The notes under the pieces were generated by a model. That model was not told the DNA's origin. It made no database searches and saw only the letters and a program-made list of their open reading frames with translations. A program made the translations under genes and the position numbers. A stretch of 64,000 bases of DNA from Piromyces finnis (taxonomy: Eukaryota > Neocallimastigomycota > Neocallimastigomycetes > Neocallimastigales > Neocallimastigaceae): contig MCFH01000023.1 of assembly GCA_002104945.1 (NCBI GenBank), positions 558,001 to 622,000 on the forward strand, written 5' to 3'. Every line of letters begins with the position of its first letter. Positions within the stretch are counted from its first letter, which is position 1. Shown in pieces: positions 1 to 19,500 of the stretch.

Positions 1-1634
1 AGATTTTGTTAACCCAATGAATATTTATAATCTAACCACACATTAAAAGAATTTCAGTTAATAACAATATACAAAATTGAAACTTTTTAATGTGGATTAA
101 ATTAGGCAAAAAAAAGCATTGATGATATAGCTTTTAAATAAAATAAAAATAGTAAAAAAAAAAATATATATATAATTAATTATGTTATTAATAACTATCT
201 TTCTTTATATATTTACCTAACAAAAATAATCATAATTGAAAGTATAAATTTTTATAATTTTTAAATTAAATTATATAATATAAATTTATTATGAAAAAAA
301 AAACTATTTTAAACAAATTCAAAAAAGAAATAATACATTACTTATAATTTATATAGTTATTTTATTACTTGGTATTAAGAAATGAATCTATATTATGGTT
401 GATTTCTATATTTCAATAAAATGAAATCATCATCATCAATAGTAATAGTATTTAACTTTTTTAAATTTTATTAATATTATATAATATAAAGAATTTATTT
501 AAACAACAATTTATGAATTAGAGATAACTATAATTCATTATTCATCAATAATTACATAATTTTTATATTATGTATTTTAAAGTAAGAAAATTAAAAATAG
601 CTTAGGTTTAAAAAAAGAGAAAAATATTCTAAAAAAAGTTTAATAAAAAATTTAAAAAATTATTAAAATATATAATAAAGTAAAAATAATTATAGATTGT
701 ATAAAAATAATTATGATTACAAACATTTACATTTATATTATTCAATGAAAATTTTTTATAATTATTTATCTTATCCTGGGAAGATCCTACTTATAATAGA
801 TAAAAGAATGGTTAAATCTAACCAACCCAAAATTACAATAAAAAATGTAATATCTATTTATGTACATTTTATGAAGGAAAAATTTTATATAATATATTTA
901 AAAAAAAATAAAAAAATAAAAAATTTCCTTTAAAATATAAAAATATTTGTTGAAAATTTAATTTCGAGTATTATTTAAAATAAAAGAAACATAAAAATCA
1001 ATAAAATAAATAAAACTGTATAATATAAATGTAATTTTTTTTGTAATAATAAATAAATTTATTATTATTGTTTATATTTGCTTAACAAAAATGATAAAAT
1101 AAAAAACTAAATTTATACATTAATGCATAGACTTTAAAATTCTTGTGAAATAGTACAAAAAATATTATAATAGATTAATGTTTTATATTTTTATGATATA
1201 ACATATCATATTACTTCTTTTATTTGTTGTAATTAGTGCTTAATTATTAATTAAGTTATATAATTATAAATCGGATAGTATAATATTAGCAAATATTAGC
1301 ATTTTCTCAAAAAAATTATATATATAAAGTATTAAAAAATCATAGTAATATTTAATTATAAAAATATAAATTATTTATTCTTTTTATTTTTTCAACTTGA
1401 ATGTCTATTAAAAAAAATATACATTAAACTATTATGACTATAATAAATATATTATTAAAAGTTTTATGTGATTATAATTAAAAAGAATAATTTTATTATT
1501 AGTATAAAGTTATATTAAATTAATTCGGTTTGAAAGAATAAATGAATAAAGATGCAATAAAATAAAAAATATTATGTAAAAAATATTATTCTAAAACATA
1601 ATTTATAATACATTTATTACAGATAATTAATTTT

Positions 1635-1665
<31 letters not shown>

Positions 1666-1779
1666 CTATATAAAGTTTTTCAGGTAGATAATGAAAATGT
1701 TCAATAATTATTTATTCATGTATCATTCATTTTATTAATAATATTATATATATATTTTCTAATAAAAGCTAATATATAA
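1..1779. other. AT-rich intergenic region upstream of DCP2
   Basis: No gene could be supported here. The longest open frame (697-933) is made of AT-rich codons with no recognisable domain. An uninterrupted A25 run lies at 1641-1665, about 115 bp before the DCP2 start codon, and may be a nucleosome-excluding promoter tract (inference). Confidence 0.6.
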
Positions 1780-6334
<4,555 letters not shown>

Positions 6335-6767
6335 AAATAAAAGTATATTTATATGTATATATTTATTTATTAATCAATTTTTTTTATTATATTATATATC
6401 AAAGTTAATTATTTATTACAAAATATATCATTTTTCATTATATTTTTCTCTTTCTTTTTTTTTTTTTATTCGCAAGTTAATAATGATTTTTATAATTTAA
6501 TTTATATAATTATATATATATATATTTACTATTTTATTTATAGTGAAGATTTAATTTTAATTTAGCTGTGTATATTGACTGATAATTAACCTTAAAAAAA
6601 AAAAAATAAATAAATAAAAATGAAGAAACCAAATTCATAATAATGAAGTAAATATTTAGTATAATAAATTATATATATATAAATAAAAATAAAGTAAAAT
6701 AAAAATAAAGTAAAATAAAAATAAAAATAAAAATAAAATAAAAATAAAAATAAAATAAAAATATAAA

Positions 6768-6961
<194 letters not shown>

Positions 6962-7704
6962 TAAAGAATAACAAGAACAACAACAACAATACTAAAAAAA
7001 GTATTATTAGTGTTAATTTGTTTTTATCAATATAAATCATATTCTAATCACATAAATTGATTACATATGTAAATTATTCAAAATAAAAACTTATTATTAA
7101 ATTAATGAAAGTTTTGTTATAAAGGTAATTAGAATAAAATGAATTAAACCAATAATGAATATTTAAATTATTAAATTATTAATTATATCATTTAATAATA
7201 ACAAAGGTAAAATAATCATCATAATGAATTTTAACGTTATAATGATAATAATGAATAGATTAAAAAAAAGGAAAGGAAAAATAAGAATTATATAAAATAC
7301 TTTTTTTTATCAACTTTTCTTTAATTTATGAAATATATTATATATTTTTGAAAATAGAAAAATAAAATTAAATAAAATAAAAAAAAAAAATAAAAATAAA
7401 AACTATGTATTATGTATTATTATTTTTTCTTTTTTTTTATATCATGTGCAATATTATTTCTATTAAATCCTGGAAAATATCTATAATTTTTTCTATTATG
7501 TTAGGAATAAATAAACCTTTTTTTTAAGATTAAACAAAATAAATTAATAAATTCATTTTAATTATGAAGTCAATCAAATAGCCATTAAAAAATAAAAAAG
7601 TAAATTAAATTTTTTTAATATATTAAAGTAATTTATATAATTTATATAATATTTTTGATATATAATAAAAAAGTAAATAAATAAACAAATAAATCTATAT
7701 ATAT

Positions 7705-7744
7705 TTAAATAAATAAATAAATAAACAAATAAATCTATATATAT

Positions 7745-7820
<76 letters not shown>

Positions 7821-7850
7821 ATCTATATATTTAAATAAATAAATAAATTA
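7705..7850 (+). repeat. AAAT tetranucleotide array with interspersed CTATATAT units
   Basis: Runs of AAAT are separated by short copies of the element AATCTATATATATTTAAAT. The block appears duplicated before expansion of the central tetranucleotide run. Confidence 0.85.
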
Positions 7851-8351
7851 ATCAATAAAAATAGATTTTATTTTTAATGAAAAGAAACTTATTAAATATT
7901 TAATTAAAAAAAAAGTAATAATAATAATAATAATAATAAAAGCAATAATAAAGAAAGAATAAAAAAAAAAAAAAAGGAAGAAAATTGAAACGAAAACAAA
8001 AAACGAAAATAAAACGAAAATATAAGGAATAAAATTAAAAAAGAAATTTGAAAAATAGTAAAACTAAATATATTAAAAAGGTATTTATATTTAATAATAT
8101 TTATAACCTACAACGATTTACATTCAATTTAAAATTTAATTTTAGAAAATTGTGATATTATTAAAGAAAATAAAAGGTATTTATATTTTTATTTATTTAT
8201 TTATATATAAATGAATAATTATTATTAATATTGTTGTTTTGATAATAATTAACTAACTAATATATATGTTTACATTTTATAAATTACATTTTTTAGAAAT
8301 TTAAATCAAAATATTATAAAACCTACTTGTTTTTTATTATTGTAAAATTTT

Positions 8352-8388
<37 letters not shown>

Positions 8389-8667
8389 AAATATAAATAT
8401 AATAAACAATCATAAGTAATAATTATATATCAAAATTATATACTTTTTGTTTTTATTATCAGAATATAAACATTTTCATTAATTATTTGGAAGACATGAA
8501 AAATCAATATAATTAAATTAATATTAATTCTATTATTAATTAAAAAAATTCATTTTGTATAATCTTTATTTATATTTATATACTTTTTATTATTAAATAT
8601 AAAAACAAATTCTTTTAATAACCATCAAAATTCAACTGAAAAATAAAAATTATATAATTATTGATTA

Positions 8668-10707
8668 ATGTATCATCAATCAGAAATGAAATTTTGGAAA
8701 AATAAAATTACATCGAGTCATGTAATATTTTTTGCTTTTATAACAACATTACTAATATTACCTAGTATGTGTGTTAAAAAAGAAGATTTCAAAAGATGTG
8801 ACCAAAGTGGTTTTTGTACTAGACAAAGGGCATATGCTGATCTTGTAGAAAAAACAAATACTAAAAATGCATCTCCATACAAAATTATACCAGATACAGT
8901 TGAATTAAATAAAAAGGAAGGTTATGTTACGGCAAATGTATTAAAAGTTGCAAACAACACACTTTCTAATGCTAATCCTATTGAAGTAAAATTTAATCTT
9001 AAATTAGATTTTTTAAAGAGTGGCTCTATACGTATGCATTTTGAAGAAGCTGAAGATAACATTAAAACCCGTTTTGATGTTTCTCCTTATGCTTTAGAAA
9101 ATAATAAACCAGAAAATTCTAAAAAAATTGATTTCAAAAATGATAAAGATTCCATTACTTATACTTTTGGGGAAGGTAATGATTTAACTACCGTTATTCT
9201 TACCTATAACCCATTTAAGATCGAACTTGTTAAGGATGATGAAGTTGTTCTTGCCTTTAATCAAAATGGTTATTTCAATTTCGAAGAACATCGTCTTAAG
9301 GAATCATCAGAACCAAATGAAGAAGAACAAAACAATGAAACCCAAGATGCTAATCAAGAAAATGAAAGTACAGAAACTCCAGTAGAACTAAGCGAAGAAG
9401 AAAAGCAAAAGAATGAAGAAATTAATAATTTAATTAAGGATACCCAAAAATCCATGTGGTCTGAATCCTTTAAATCCCACACTGATTCAAAACCATTTGG
9501 TATTTGTTATATTTAATATTTTATTATATATAATTAAAATTATATATTATTATATTTATTATTCAATAATTCATTAATTAGTAAATAATACCTTTTTTTT
9601 TTTTTATTATTTATTAATTTTATATAAAATTATATAGGTCCAGAATCTATAGGTTTTGATGTTACTTTCACCGGTTTTAAGAATGTTTATGGTATTCCAC
9701 AACACACTGGTCCATTAAATTTAAGAACTACAAAGTAAAAATGAAAGAAATATAAATATATGATATATACGTTATTTTTTATTTATTAATTTATCTTTTT
9801 TAACTCAAATGAATTATAATAAAAAATTCAAATATGATTATATATAATAATTTAGAAATGGTGGAGAATATGACGAACCATATCGTCTTTACAATTTAGA
9901 TGTCTTTGAATATATTCTTGATAGTCCAATGGCTCTTTATGGTTCTATTCCTTTTATGCTTGCTCATAAGAAAAATCATTCAGCCGGTCTTTTATTCATT
10001 AATGCTTCTGAAATGTGGATTGACATTGAAAAGGATGAAACCAACACACATACCCATTGGATGGCTGAATCTGGTAAATTTGATGTTATCTTTTTTGTAG
10101 ATAGAAATCCAAAGAATGTTATTAAAAAGTATATGGATATTACTGGTAAACCACAATTACCACAAATGTTCGCTATATCTTATCATCAATGCCGTTGGAA
10201 TTATAATGATGAAGAAGATGTTCTTACCGTTGATAGTAAATTTGATGAAAATGGTATCCCATATGATGTTATTTGGTTAGATATTGAACACACTGATGGT
10301 AAACGTTACTTTACATGGGATTACACTAAATTCCCCGATCCAGTAAGTTTACAAAATAAAATCGCTTTAAAGGGAAGAAAGGTATATAAGAAGATAATAT
10401 TTTTTTAAATATTTATTTATAAAGTATAGAATGTATAGAATAATGATTTTCTTAATAAATTAACTTTTTTTTTTGTCACGGAATAAAAATAGATGGTTAC
10501 TATTGTTGATCCACATATTAAAGTTGATAATAATTATTATGTTTACAAGGAAGCCAAAGACCAAGATTTCTTTGTTCATAATAATAATGATAAACCATTT
10601 GATGGATGGTGTTGGCCAGGTTCATCCTCTTGGATAGATTTTTTCAACCCAGAAGCATTTAAATGGCATGCTAGTTTATATGATATAAACAAATACAAAG
10701 TAATAAT

Positions 10708-10767
<60 letters not shown>

Positions 10768-10959
10768 TATATATCAATAGTAATATATTAATATATTAAA
10801 TCTATTATCTATTTATATATAAATTTATTTTAAAACTATAGGGATCAACAAATAATCTTTATTCCTGGATTGATATGAATGAAGTAAGGAATTCCAATAT
10901 AATTTATAATATTAATAAGAATAAAAAATAAATAAAAAAAAAATTAATATTTTATTATT

Positions 10960-10993
<34 letters not shown>

Positions 10994-12800
10994 GCCATCC
11001 GTTTTTAGTGGTCCAGAAACTACAATGCAAAAGGATAATTTACATTATGGAAAAATTGAACATCGTGAAGTTCATAATATTTATGGTGAAATATATGTAA
11101 CTATTTTAATTATTTAATATTGCAACACTTTAAGTTTCATGTACTACGATATCTTAATTAATTCATTATATATAATATATTTTATTATAGCATAAAGCTA
11201 CTTATGAAGGTTTTTTAAACAAAAATAAATATGATAGACCATTTATTCTTTCTCGTGCTTTCTTTATTGGTTCTCAAAGATATGGTGCTACTTGGACTGG
11301 TGATAATGACGCTCGGTGGGATTATTTAAAAACTTCTCTTTCAATGTTATTATCTATTGGTGTTTCTGGTTTACCTTTCTGTGGAGGTAATGTATTTATT
11401 ATTATTATTTTTTCATTTTGCAAGTAATAATTAATGTTCTTAACCTTTTTTTTTTTTTTTTTTAAAAAAATTAATAGCTGATATTGGTGGTTTCTTTAAT
11501 AATCCAGAAAAAGAGTTATATATTCGTTGGTATCAAGCTGCCGCTTTTCAACCATTTGTTCGTGGTCATTCTCATCTTGATTCTAAGAGAAGAGAACCAT
11601 GGCTTTATGATGACGAAACTGTAGAACTTGTCCGTGATGCTCTTTACTTACGTTACTCTTTATTACCATATTGGTACACCTTATTTAAGGAATCTAGTAT
11701 AAATGGACTTCCAATGATGAGGTTTGCTATTTATAATCATTAGAAAATAGTATCTTTAAAAAATAATAAACCATATTTATAAAAATACTTTTTTTTATAT
11801 ATATTTTTTCTTCAAAAAAATATACAAAAAGACCAATGTTCTTAACTTTCCCAGATGATGAAAAAACTTATGAAATGGATAATCAACATATGGTTGGTGA
11901 TAATCTTTTGATCAAACCAATTACCGATCAAGGCCAAAGTGAAATATCTGTTTATTTACCAACTATTTCTGTAAGTTAATAAAGAAGAATATATTGTATT
12001 GAAAATTTAATATTTTTTAATTTTATTATTATTTTATTTATGATCTTATTTCCATGTTTCTTACTTTTATTATTTTATAATAATCAACACCTAATTTAAA
12101 TATTTTATGAATAATTAATCTGTAACATTTAGAATTGGTATAATTATATGACTAAAGAAGCTGTTCAACCAGATGAAAATGGTAATTATTCTATGAAAAC
12201 TGATCTTCGTACTGTTCCAGTATTCATTAGAGGTGGTTCAATTATTCCACAACGTTTACGTCATAGACGTTCATCTCAAGCTATGAAACATGATCCATAC
12301 ACTTTATTAATTGCATTAGATGAAAAGGTAATATATATATAAAATAAATATATATATTTTTATATGTTAATATTTATAACTAATTAAATTATATTTGATA
12401 CTATTACACTACGAATAATATTAATGATAATATATAGAATGAAGCATATGGTGAATTCTATAGTGATGATGGTAAATCTTTCGATTATCAAAGAAGTTTC
12501 TATGTCTATCGTAGCTTCAAGTTTGCCAATAATGTTTTAACTTCCTCAAAGTTTAAATCCTTAACTGATGTTGCTGAAACCGAAGATGAATCAGAATTAT
12601 TACTCATTAGTGAAAGAGTTGAACGTATTGTCATCCTTGGAATGAATGGCGCCAATGTTAAAGGTGTTCGTATTAATTATAATGGCTATATGAAGGATCT
12701 TGAATTTTCTATGGATGAAAATAATTCAAATGTTATTACAATTAAGAATCCAGGCTTTGAAATTAAAGATCTTAACTGGAAGATTGAAATTATAAATTAA
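8668..12800 (+). CDS. Glucosidase II alpha subunit (GH31), 11 exons
   Basis: ER-lumen alpha-glucosidase that trims the inner alpha-1,3-glucoses of N-glycans and works with a retention-signal-bearing beta subunit. Exons: 8668-9499, 9638-9734, 9856-10381, 10493-10699, 10842-10883, 10995-11096, 11191-11386, 11478-11721, 11832-11970, 12133-12327, 12438-12800, giving 980 residues in one frame. An N-terminal hydrophobic signal segment (about residues 18-36) precedes the family motif KRCDQSGFC. The GH31 nucleophile Asp is in WIDMNEPSVF (residue ~565), on the 42-nt exon 5 and its junction with exon 6; the acid/base Asp is in WTGDND (residue ~640). Other family blocks are [30 protein letters not shown] and RGGSIIP. 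The length is normal for the family. Orthologues are called ROT2/GLS2 in yeasts and GANAB in animals; I give no symbol because the species is not known. Confidence 0.95.
10709..10764 (+). repeat. (TAA)n microsatellite in glucosidase II intron 4
   Basis: A run of TAA repeats lies directly behind the donor site of the intron at 10700-10841. Confidence 0.9.
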
Positions 12801-13553
12801 GATCTCATTAAGTTTTATTATAATAATAGTAATAATAATAATGTTAACTAAATGTATCCAAAAAAAATAAAAAAAAAAAAAAAAAAATAAATTTTAAACT
12901 TAAAAAAACACATATCCAATAATATTAATAAAGATTCAATTATTAAAATAAAATAAGTAAACATTTATATTTATAAAAAAAACAAAAATAAAAATAAAAA
13001 CACATATTTTTTTTTAGATGATATGTTTTATTTATTTATTTATTTATTTATTATTATTTTAATATAAAACTTGTCTAAATGTTTATTTATATCATTTTTA
13101 ATGTTTAATAAGAAAAATAGATGTTGTTTTTAAATATTTTAATGAATTACTCTATTAAATAATATTCTTATTATTTCATAATTGAGTAATTAGATTAATA
13201 ATTAAAATTAATGATTATCATTAAATTATTTATAAGAAAAAGAGAATATATTTTGTAATTTATGATTATGTAAATATTAATAATTATATCGACCTGTTTT
13301 TTTTTTTTTTTTTTTGGATATTAATGCCTATTTTATAATAAAAGAAAAAGAAAACCCCAAATGAACAAATGAATCAAATATTATATATTTGTAAAGAATA
13401 TTTTATATATAAAATTTGAATTAAAAAGTATTTCTTATAAATATTAATCTATGTTTATAATTGGTATCTATATGAAATAACTCATAAGGTTAAAAAAAAA
13501 AAATTCCCAAAGATTTAAAGATTTATTTATATATATGTATTTTTAACAATAAT
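12801..13553. other. Intergenic region between convergent genes
   Basis: AT-rich spacer between the 3' ends of the glucosidase II gene and the small minus-strand gene. It has A and T homopolymer runs (for example T near 13298-13315) and no supported gene. Confidence 0.6.
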
Positions 13554-14075
13554 TTATTCAGTTAAAATGATAGAGTTATTTAAACTATCCATAATTATAG
13601 ATGATTGTGGAGAATTCGAAACTAAAGTAGCATCATCATCTTCATTTTCATCACAAAGGTTATTTTTAAATGTTTTAATTATTAAACTATTTTTAATATC
13701 TTCAGTTTCATTTTTAGAAGTAATTTCTTCTATTTCATAATTTACTTCTTCTTCACTATCATATTCATAAGTTGGCATTTCCCATGTTATATTTTTAATT
13801 TTATTGATAATATTTTCAACTTTTTTTATTTCATTATCTTCCTTAATTGTATTTATCCATGGTTGAAATGTACAATTTAAATCTATAGAATATCCTGTAT
13901 TTTGTTCAAGATTAACACATGCACAAGTTAAATGAGAAGGATAACCAGTATTAATATCCGTAGCTAGAATTCTAGCACGATATTCAAAATTCTTATTATT
14001 TTTATTTGGTATACTTTCTATTCTTACATAACTTGTAGCATCCTTATCTACTAAAATATCATTAATATTGAACAT
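13554..14075 (-). CDS. Hypothetical protein, 173 aa, acidic C-terminal half
   Basis: I do not recognise this protein. It is a single open exon starting MFNINDILVDKDATSYVRIE. The N-terminal ~95 residues have ordinary composition with predicted beta-like segments and three cysteines (CACVNLEQNTGYSIDLNC). The C-terminal half is acidic (YDSEEEVNYEIEE, DENEDDDAT) and probably disordered. There is no signal peptide or membrane segment. Codon composition is less AT-saturated than the flanks, and the frame is open for 174 codons in DNA where stops are very dense, which supports a real gene. Its neighbour on the same strand is the MYSM1-like gene, 2.4 kb upstream. Confidence 0.65.
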   Translation of the reverse strand: MFNINDILVDKDATSYVRIESIPNKNNKNFEYRARILATDINTGYPSHLTCACVNLEQNTGYSIDLNCTFQPWINTIKEDNEIKKVENIINKIKNITWEMPTYEYDSEEEVNYEIEEITSKNETEDIKNSLIIKTFKNNLCDENEDDDATLVSNSPQSSIIMDSLNNSIILTE

Positions 14076-16542
14076 TTTTTTTAAATAATATTGAAGAAAT
14101 ATATAAAATTTATAAAATGCTAGTAATAATGATAGTTATATCTTTAGTTATTTATAATTTATAATACTTTTAATTTTTTGTTTTGTTGATTTATTACAAT
14201 GATTGAAGCTATTTTCTATGAAAAGAAAGTGTGTCTTTTTATATGCCTTTTATAAATCTGTAAAGAACAATAGTTGGTATTATATATATATTTAATAATA
14301 ATGGAAAAAAACATCTCCTTTTATATTTTATAATATATAAATTATCATTTCATCTATTCATTATTAATAATAGAATAATATAGAATAATTGTAATAATTT
14401 ATTAAGTTTTTAAATTCAAAAACTTTAATTATTAACTTTTTTTTTTTTTTAAAACATCATACAAAAATATATCAAATTAATATAATTAATACAGAAACAA
14501 ATAAATCAATTATTTTTAACTTTATGTTTTTTTTTTTTAAAATATATATATATATATATATATATACTATTCAAGATTTCATAAAAGTAACATGGTTGTT
14601 GTTATTAACTCTCTAAACTTTTTAATTTCAATCTTTATTTTTCTAATGCTTATAAGCTATTTTTTGAATATTCAATAATTATATTAGTCAAACATTCTCT
14701 TTTATTTTAGTTGTCAATTTTAGTTATAATTATATTTATAAAACATATATATTAATCATTCCATAATTTTAAAAACTTTAAAATTAATCTAAAGTTATTT
14801 TTGGGGTAAATTTCAAATATTTTAAATATTAATGATTTATTAAAAAGAAATATAAACTATTTTATATCTAAATTTCTTAAAAAAGAAACAATGAAATAGA
14901 ATTAAACGTAGATGGTTTAAGTAATAATGTATTAAATTTTATTAAAGAAAAACTCTACATTTTAATTGAAAAAAATATTCATTTATTTATTATTTGAAGA
15001 AGGAATCTTTTTTTTTTTTTAATTGATGAAATAAGTTTTTAAAGTTATAAATTTATTTATTTTATTCATTTATTTTTCAACTATTTTTAATATTGTATGA
15101 CAAAAAATTTGGGGAGTTTTTTCTTTTTTTTTTATTTATATTTTACCAGAATATTAAATTAATTTTTGAAATTTCTATAATTTTAAAAAATATTAAAATT
15201 CAAAGTATGAAATATAAATAAAAACTTTAATTATTAATAAAATATAAATTATTATATTGACATATAAAATAAAATAAATTAAAAATAAACAAAATAATAA
15301 GGTGAGGCATAATAATATTAGTTATGATATATGAATTTTAAACATAGTTTTATGTGATAATATGCTTTTATATACGACTTTTTTAACTTGTAATATGGTA
15401 GTCTTAATCTCATTATTTCATTAGATTTTAAATGAATATTTAACATATAATGAATTAATATTTTAAAAATAATAGATTATATTAATTATTATTTACTATT
15501 TTTAAAATCTATATTATAGTAAAGAATACCTAAATTTTATCAAAGCATTCAATATAGTTTATATATACATGTGCTTTAAATTATAAATTTATTTTTTTTA
15601 AAAATTCATATTGTAATACATAATACACATGTAAAGCAATAATCTATGTAGATTATTTAATAAACATGTGATATTACTATTAAACTAAAGTTATTTTCAT
15701 ATTTTAAACCTTTTTAGATATATTTTGATAATTACAATATATATCTAAAAAGGTTTAAAAGAAAGGAAAAATAATATACAATTTTAACCTCAAAGTAACT
15801 TCATTAAAAATTTGTTATAAACTTTAACAAAGAAATGTATAAAATGAATTGGCGGATCTATTTCCACTTTATAATTTGCATACTATAAAATATCTTTTTA
15901 ATAAATAAAAATCCTATAAATACTTTTAAAAATATTTATTTTTAATAGATTTTTTAATTTTTATTTTTTATTCATCTATAAATATAAAATTAATATTTAT
16001 AGATGACTACAATTACTAATACCCGTCCTTTTTTATATATTATAAATGAAAGTTTTATTGTAAGTTATGATACATTACAAAATTAAAATATTTAAAAAAA
16101 GAAAGTTATATAAAATTAAAATTAATTTAATATGAATTAATAATGGTATTATTAATAATAAAAAGTATTGAAAAAATACTATCGTTATTGTTACAGAATG
16201 ATATGGAATAATAATATTAATAAGAATAATAATAAGAAAAAAAAAAAAAAAGTATATATTTTTTACTAGTGTTGTTTTTAAAAAACAATTTAATTATTAA
16301 CATCAATATAATAGGATTGATAGTACGATGTAAATTGTATAATAAATCTTTTTTAATTTTAATAGATATGAATAATAATAAAAAAAAAGAAACATGTCTA
16401 TATATATAAAAATTAATATTAATTGTGAAATGAAAAAATGATATTAATAGTCATTCATTTTTTTTTTTTTTTTTTTTTTTTTAACGGATTAATTTTTATA
16501 TATTAATATAAAATAGATTCTATTTTAAAATAAAAGAAATTA
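14076..16542. other. Intergenic region with one perfect inverted repeat
   Basis: No gene is supported in about 2.5 kb. The most notable structure is a hairpin at 15702-15760. A TA dinucleotide run lies at about 14541-14566. Confidence 0.6.
15702..15760. repeat. 22-bp perfect inverted repeat (hairpin)
   Basis: The arm at 15702-15723 is exactly complementary to 15739-15760 and is separated by about 15 nt. The arm contains TTTTAAACCTTTTTAGATA, which has enough G/C to be unlikely from AT composition alone. It could be a cruciform, an RNA hairpin, or the remnant of a small inverted-repeat element. Confidence 0.7.
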
Positions 16543-19500
16543 TTATAAAACGATATTATCATAATTCCATTTCTTAATTTCTTCTTCTACCATTTTGAGT
16601 AAGTTTACTCCATCATAAAATTTATCGTCTTTTATATTATTTTTTTCTTCTATTTCCATTTTATCAACATTATTTGAAATTACTTCAGTAGTATTATCTA
16701 CTATCTTTCTTTCTTCTTCTTTTTCAATATTTTGATTATTTGAGTTTGATAAGCTTGCATTTTTTTCTTCTTTATTATTTTTATTATAATTATTATGAAG
16801 ATTATTATTTTGATATTGGTTTAAAAATAAAATAATTAATATTAAGTAATTAAATGATATATAAAAATTAAATAAACATAATTTTTTACCTTGATTTTTA
16901 TTTTTCTTATTTGAAATAGTTTTATCTTCAGAAGATTTTATATTATCATCAGTTGCATTTGCTTTTTTATTTTCTGCGCTTTGATCTAATGAATCATCCA
17001 TTTGAACATCATCAAGACTTGATATATCAGATGATATAGTGGATATATCTGATAATTCGGAATCTGAATCAAAACTATAATCTTCAATATTAACACTATT
17101 ACTTTCTATAACATTTTCTGTTACAGGTTTTTTGTTACTATCAATTTCTTCGTTTTGATTAACGATATCATTATTTTCACTATTAGTATTGTTTTTTTGA
17201 TCATTTTTTACAATACTATTATTGTTATTATCATTGGTATTATTATCTTGATGTTCAGTATCAGTTGTATTTGATGTTATATTGTCCTTTTTGATGCTGT
17301 TATTTTGTAATTGAGTATCTTTATTATTTAAATCATCTGATGGAGTAATAATTGAGTTTGTATTTAGCAATTGAAGTTGATAACTTAAACTTTTTATGAC
17401 CTTTTCCAATTTAGTTTCACTTAAATTTTGTTTCCATGTATCAGTAAATACATGTCTTTCCTTATGGTCTTTATATGAATTAATTAAGGTTTTCTTTTTA
17501 TTTTTAAAGGGTTTATTTTTTTAATTTATATATATATTTAAGAAAAAAAAGGATTATGATTATTTTAATATTTTAACAATAATAACAATAATAATAGATA
17601 CATCAATTTTTTTCACTATTTATTTTTTTAAATAAAAATTGAAAAAAAAAAGTTTATTATTTTGATTTTTACCATTTTTTCATATTCTTTGTCTGGTATA
17701 TTATTATTATTGATCCATTCAGTATTTGTAATAAGATGTTTTGGATGTCCAAATTCTCCTTGTTGATTTGCTACATAAAACCAATTAACAGCGGAATATG
17801 ATCTTGGGAGTCTTGGATCATACGGACCTTTAAGAATTTTTTTTTTATTATTATTATTATAATATTAATTATAAAGAAATAAAAAAATTAAAAAAAAGTT
17901 ATCACACGATATATTTTGTTTTTATTATAAAATTAAAAAAAAAAAAAATTTCTATAAAGATTTAATTCTTGAAATATATATTTGATATTATACCGATAAT
18001 AACTCCAACAAATGGTTCATCAATATTATTTTTTTCACGAAACAGTGTTTGATAATTTAATTGATTTTCTATATCAACAAAGGATGGGTCTGGTGCAAAT
18101 TTTGGATGACTATGATACCATCCTACAATCTTCATATTTAACTTATTGATTTCGCTTCGAATTTCAAATTCCCCAACCGGATCCATTTCAACATTAACAT
18201 GACGATTCATTACTTCTGATGTATTTTCATCATTTTCAATACTTCTGCATGGATATGCTGATAATACGTATAATTCTTTTGTTGCAAATATATTTCATTT
18301 CATATTTATATAATAATATTTGATTAAAAATAAAAGTAATAATAATAATAATAATAATAATTTAGCAGGAATATAAATTAGTTTATATCAAATAATTATT
18401 CCGAATTTTGAAATTGCTAATTTTTAATTTATAAAGAATCTAAAAATAAAAATAAAAAAAGCTTTACTTTTTTCTTCTAAATTCCATTCACCCGCTAATA
18501 GCCCAATAACTTCAGTTTTTACTAGATGAGAATGAAGATCCATTGTCGCTAATGCAACTGGATTAACAATTATACTAAAAGGTTGACTTCCAGGTGTTCC
18601 ACTACCTGGTACACCAAAGTAGGATTCGCATTTAACCATTGTTAATGGATTACTAAACATACATATATAAATAATATTATAATATTATATAAAAATTATT
18701 GAAAAATTGAATTTAATCAAAGATAATATATCTTTATTTCTATTTTGTTTTATGATTATGGTTAATTAATATATTATTTAAAATATAATTAAAAATTATG
18801 TATATAGATTACCTTGTATCAATAAATTCTTTATAACTTAAGTTTTTGGTTGCTGTTGAGCGTTTTGGTCTTTGCTTTGAATATAAAGTTCTTCCATCTT
18901 CATCAACTTGTATACTAAGAATTTATTTTAATTTCATAAAAATTTTTAATCAATAATTAAATAATTAAAATATTACTAGGTTTTATTTTATGTAATAAAT
19001 GTTTTTTTTTTTTTTTTTTGATAAAAAAACTTTGTAAATTTATAATAATTCATTAAAATATCATGATGCTATATAAAAATAAATAACATCATTATTTTCA
19101 TTAATTACGTATGAAATACTTTTTTCTAGAAAAATAATTTATACTAGTATTATTTAATAATCATAATAATATTATTTGTAAAATAATACCTTTCCATAAA
19201 TGTATCTTTAGGTTTTTGGTGTGTTTTTTTGTTATTATTGATTTTCTTATTATTATTTTCTTTTTTATTATTACTGATATTATCTTTTTTACTGCTTTCT
19301 TTTTTATTTGTTATAGGTGTTGTATCTTTTTGCGATTCATTACTTTCATTTTTTTTTTCTTCTTCTAGTTTTTCATTTTTCTCTTTTGATATTTCTTCCT
19401 TTTTTGCTTCATTTAAGTTTTTTTTAATAGATTCTTTAGTATTGTTAATCTCCATTTCATTTTCTTTTTTATCATTAATTTTTTTTTCTTCATCCGCTTT

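Noticed and set aside
697-933. 78-codon plus-strand open frame before DCP2
   Set aside because: Composition is that of random AT-rich DNA (Asn, Lys, Ile, Tyr), with no domain, no neighbours and no conserved pattern.
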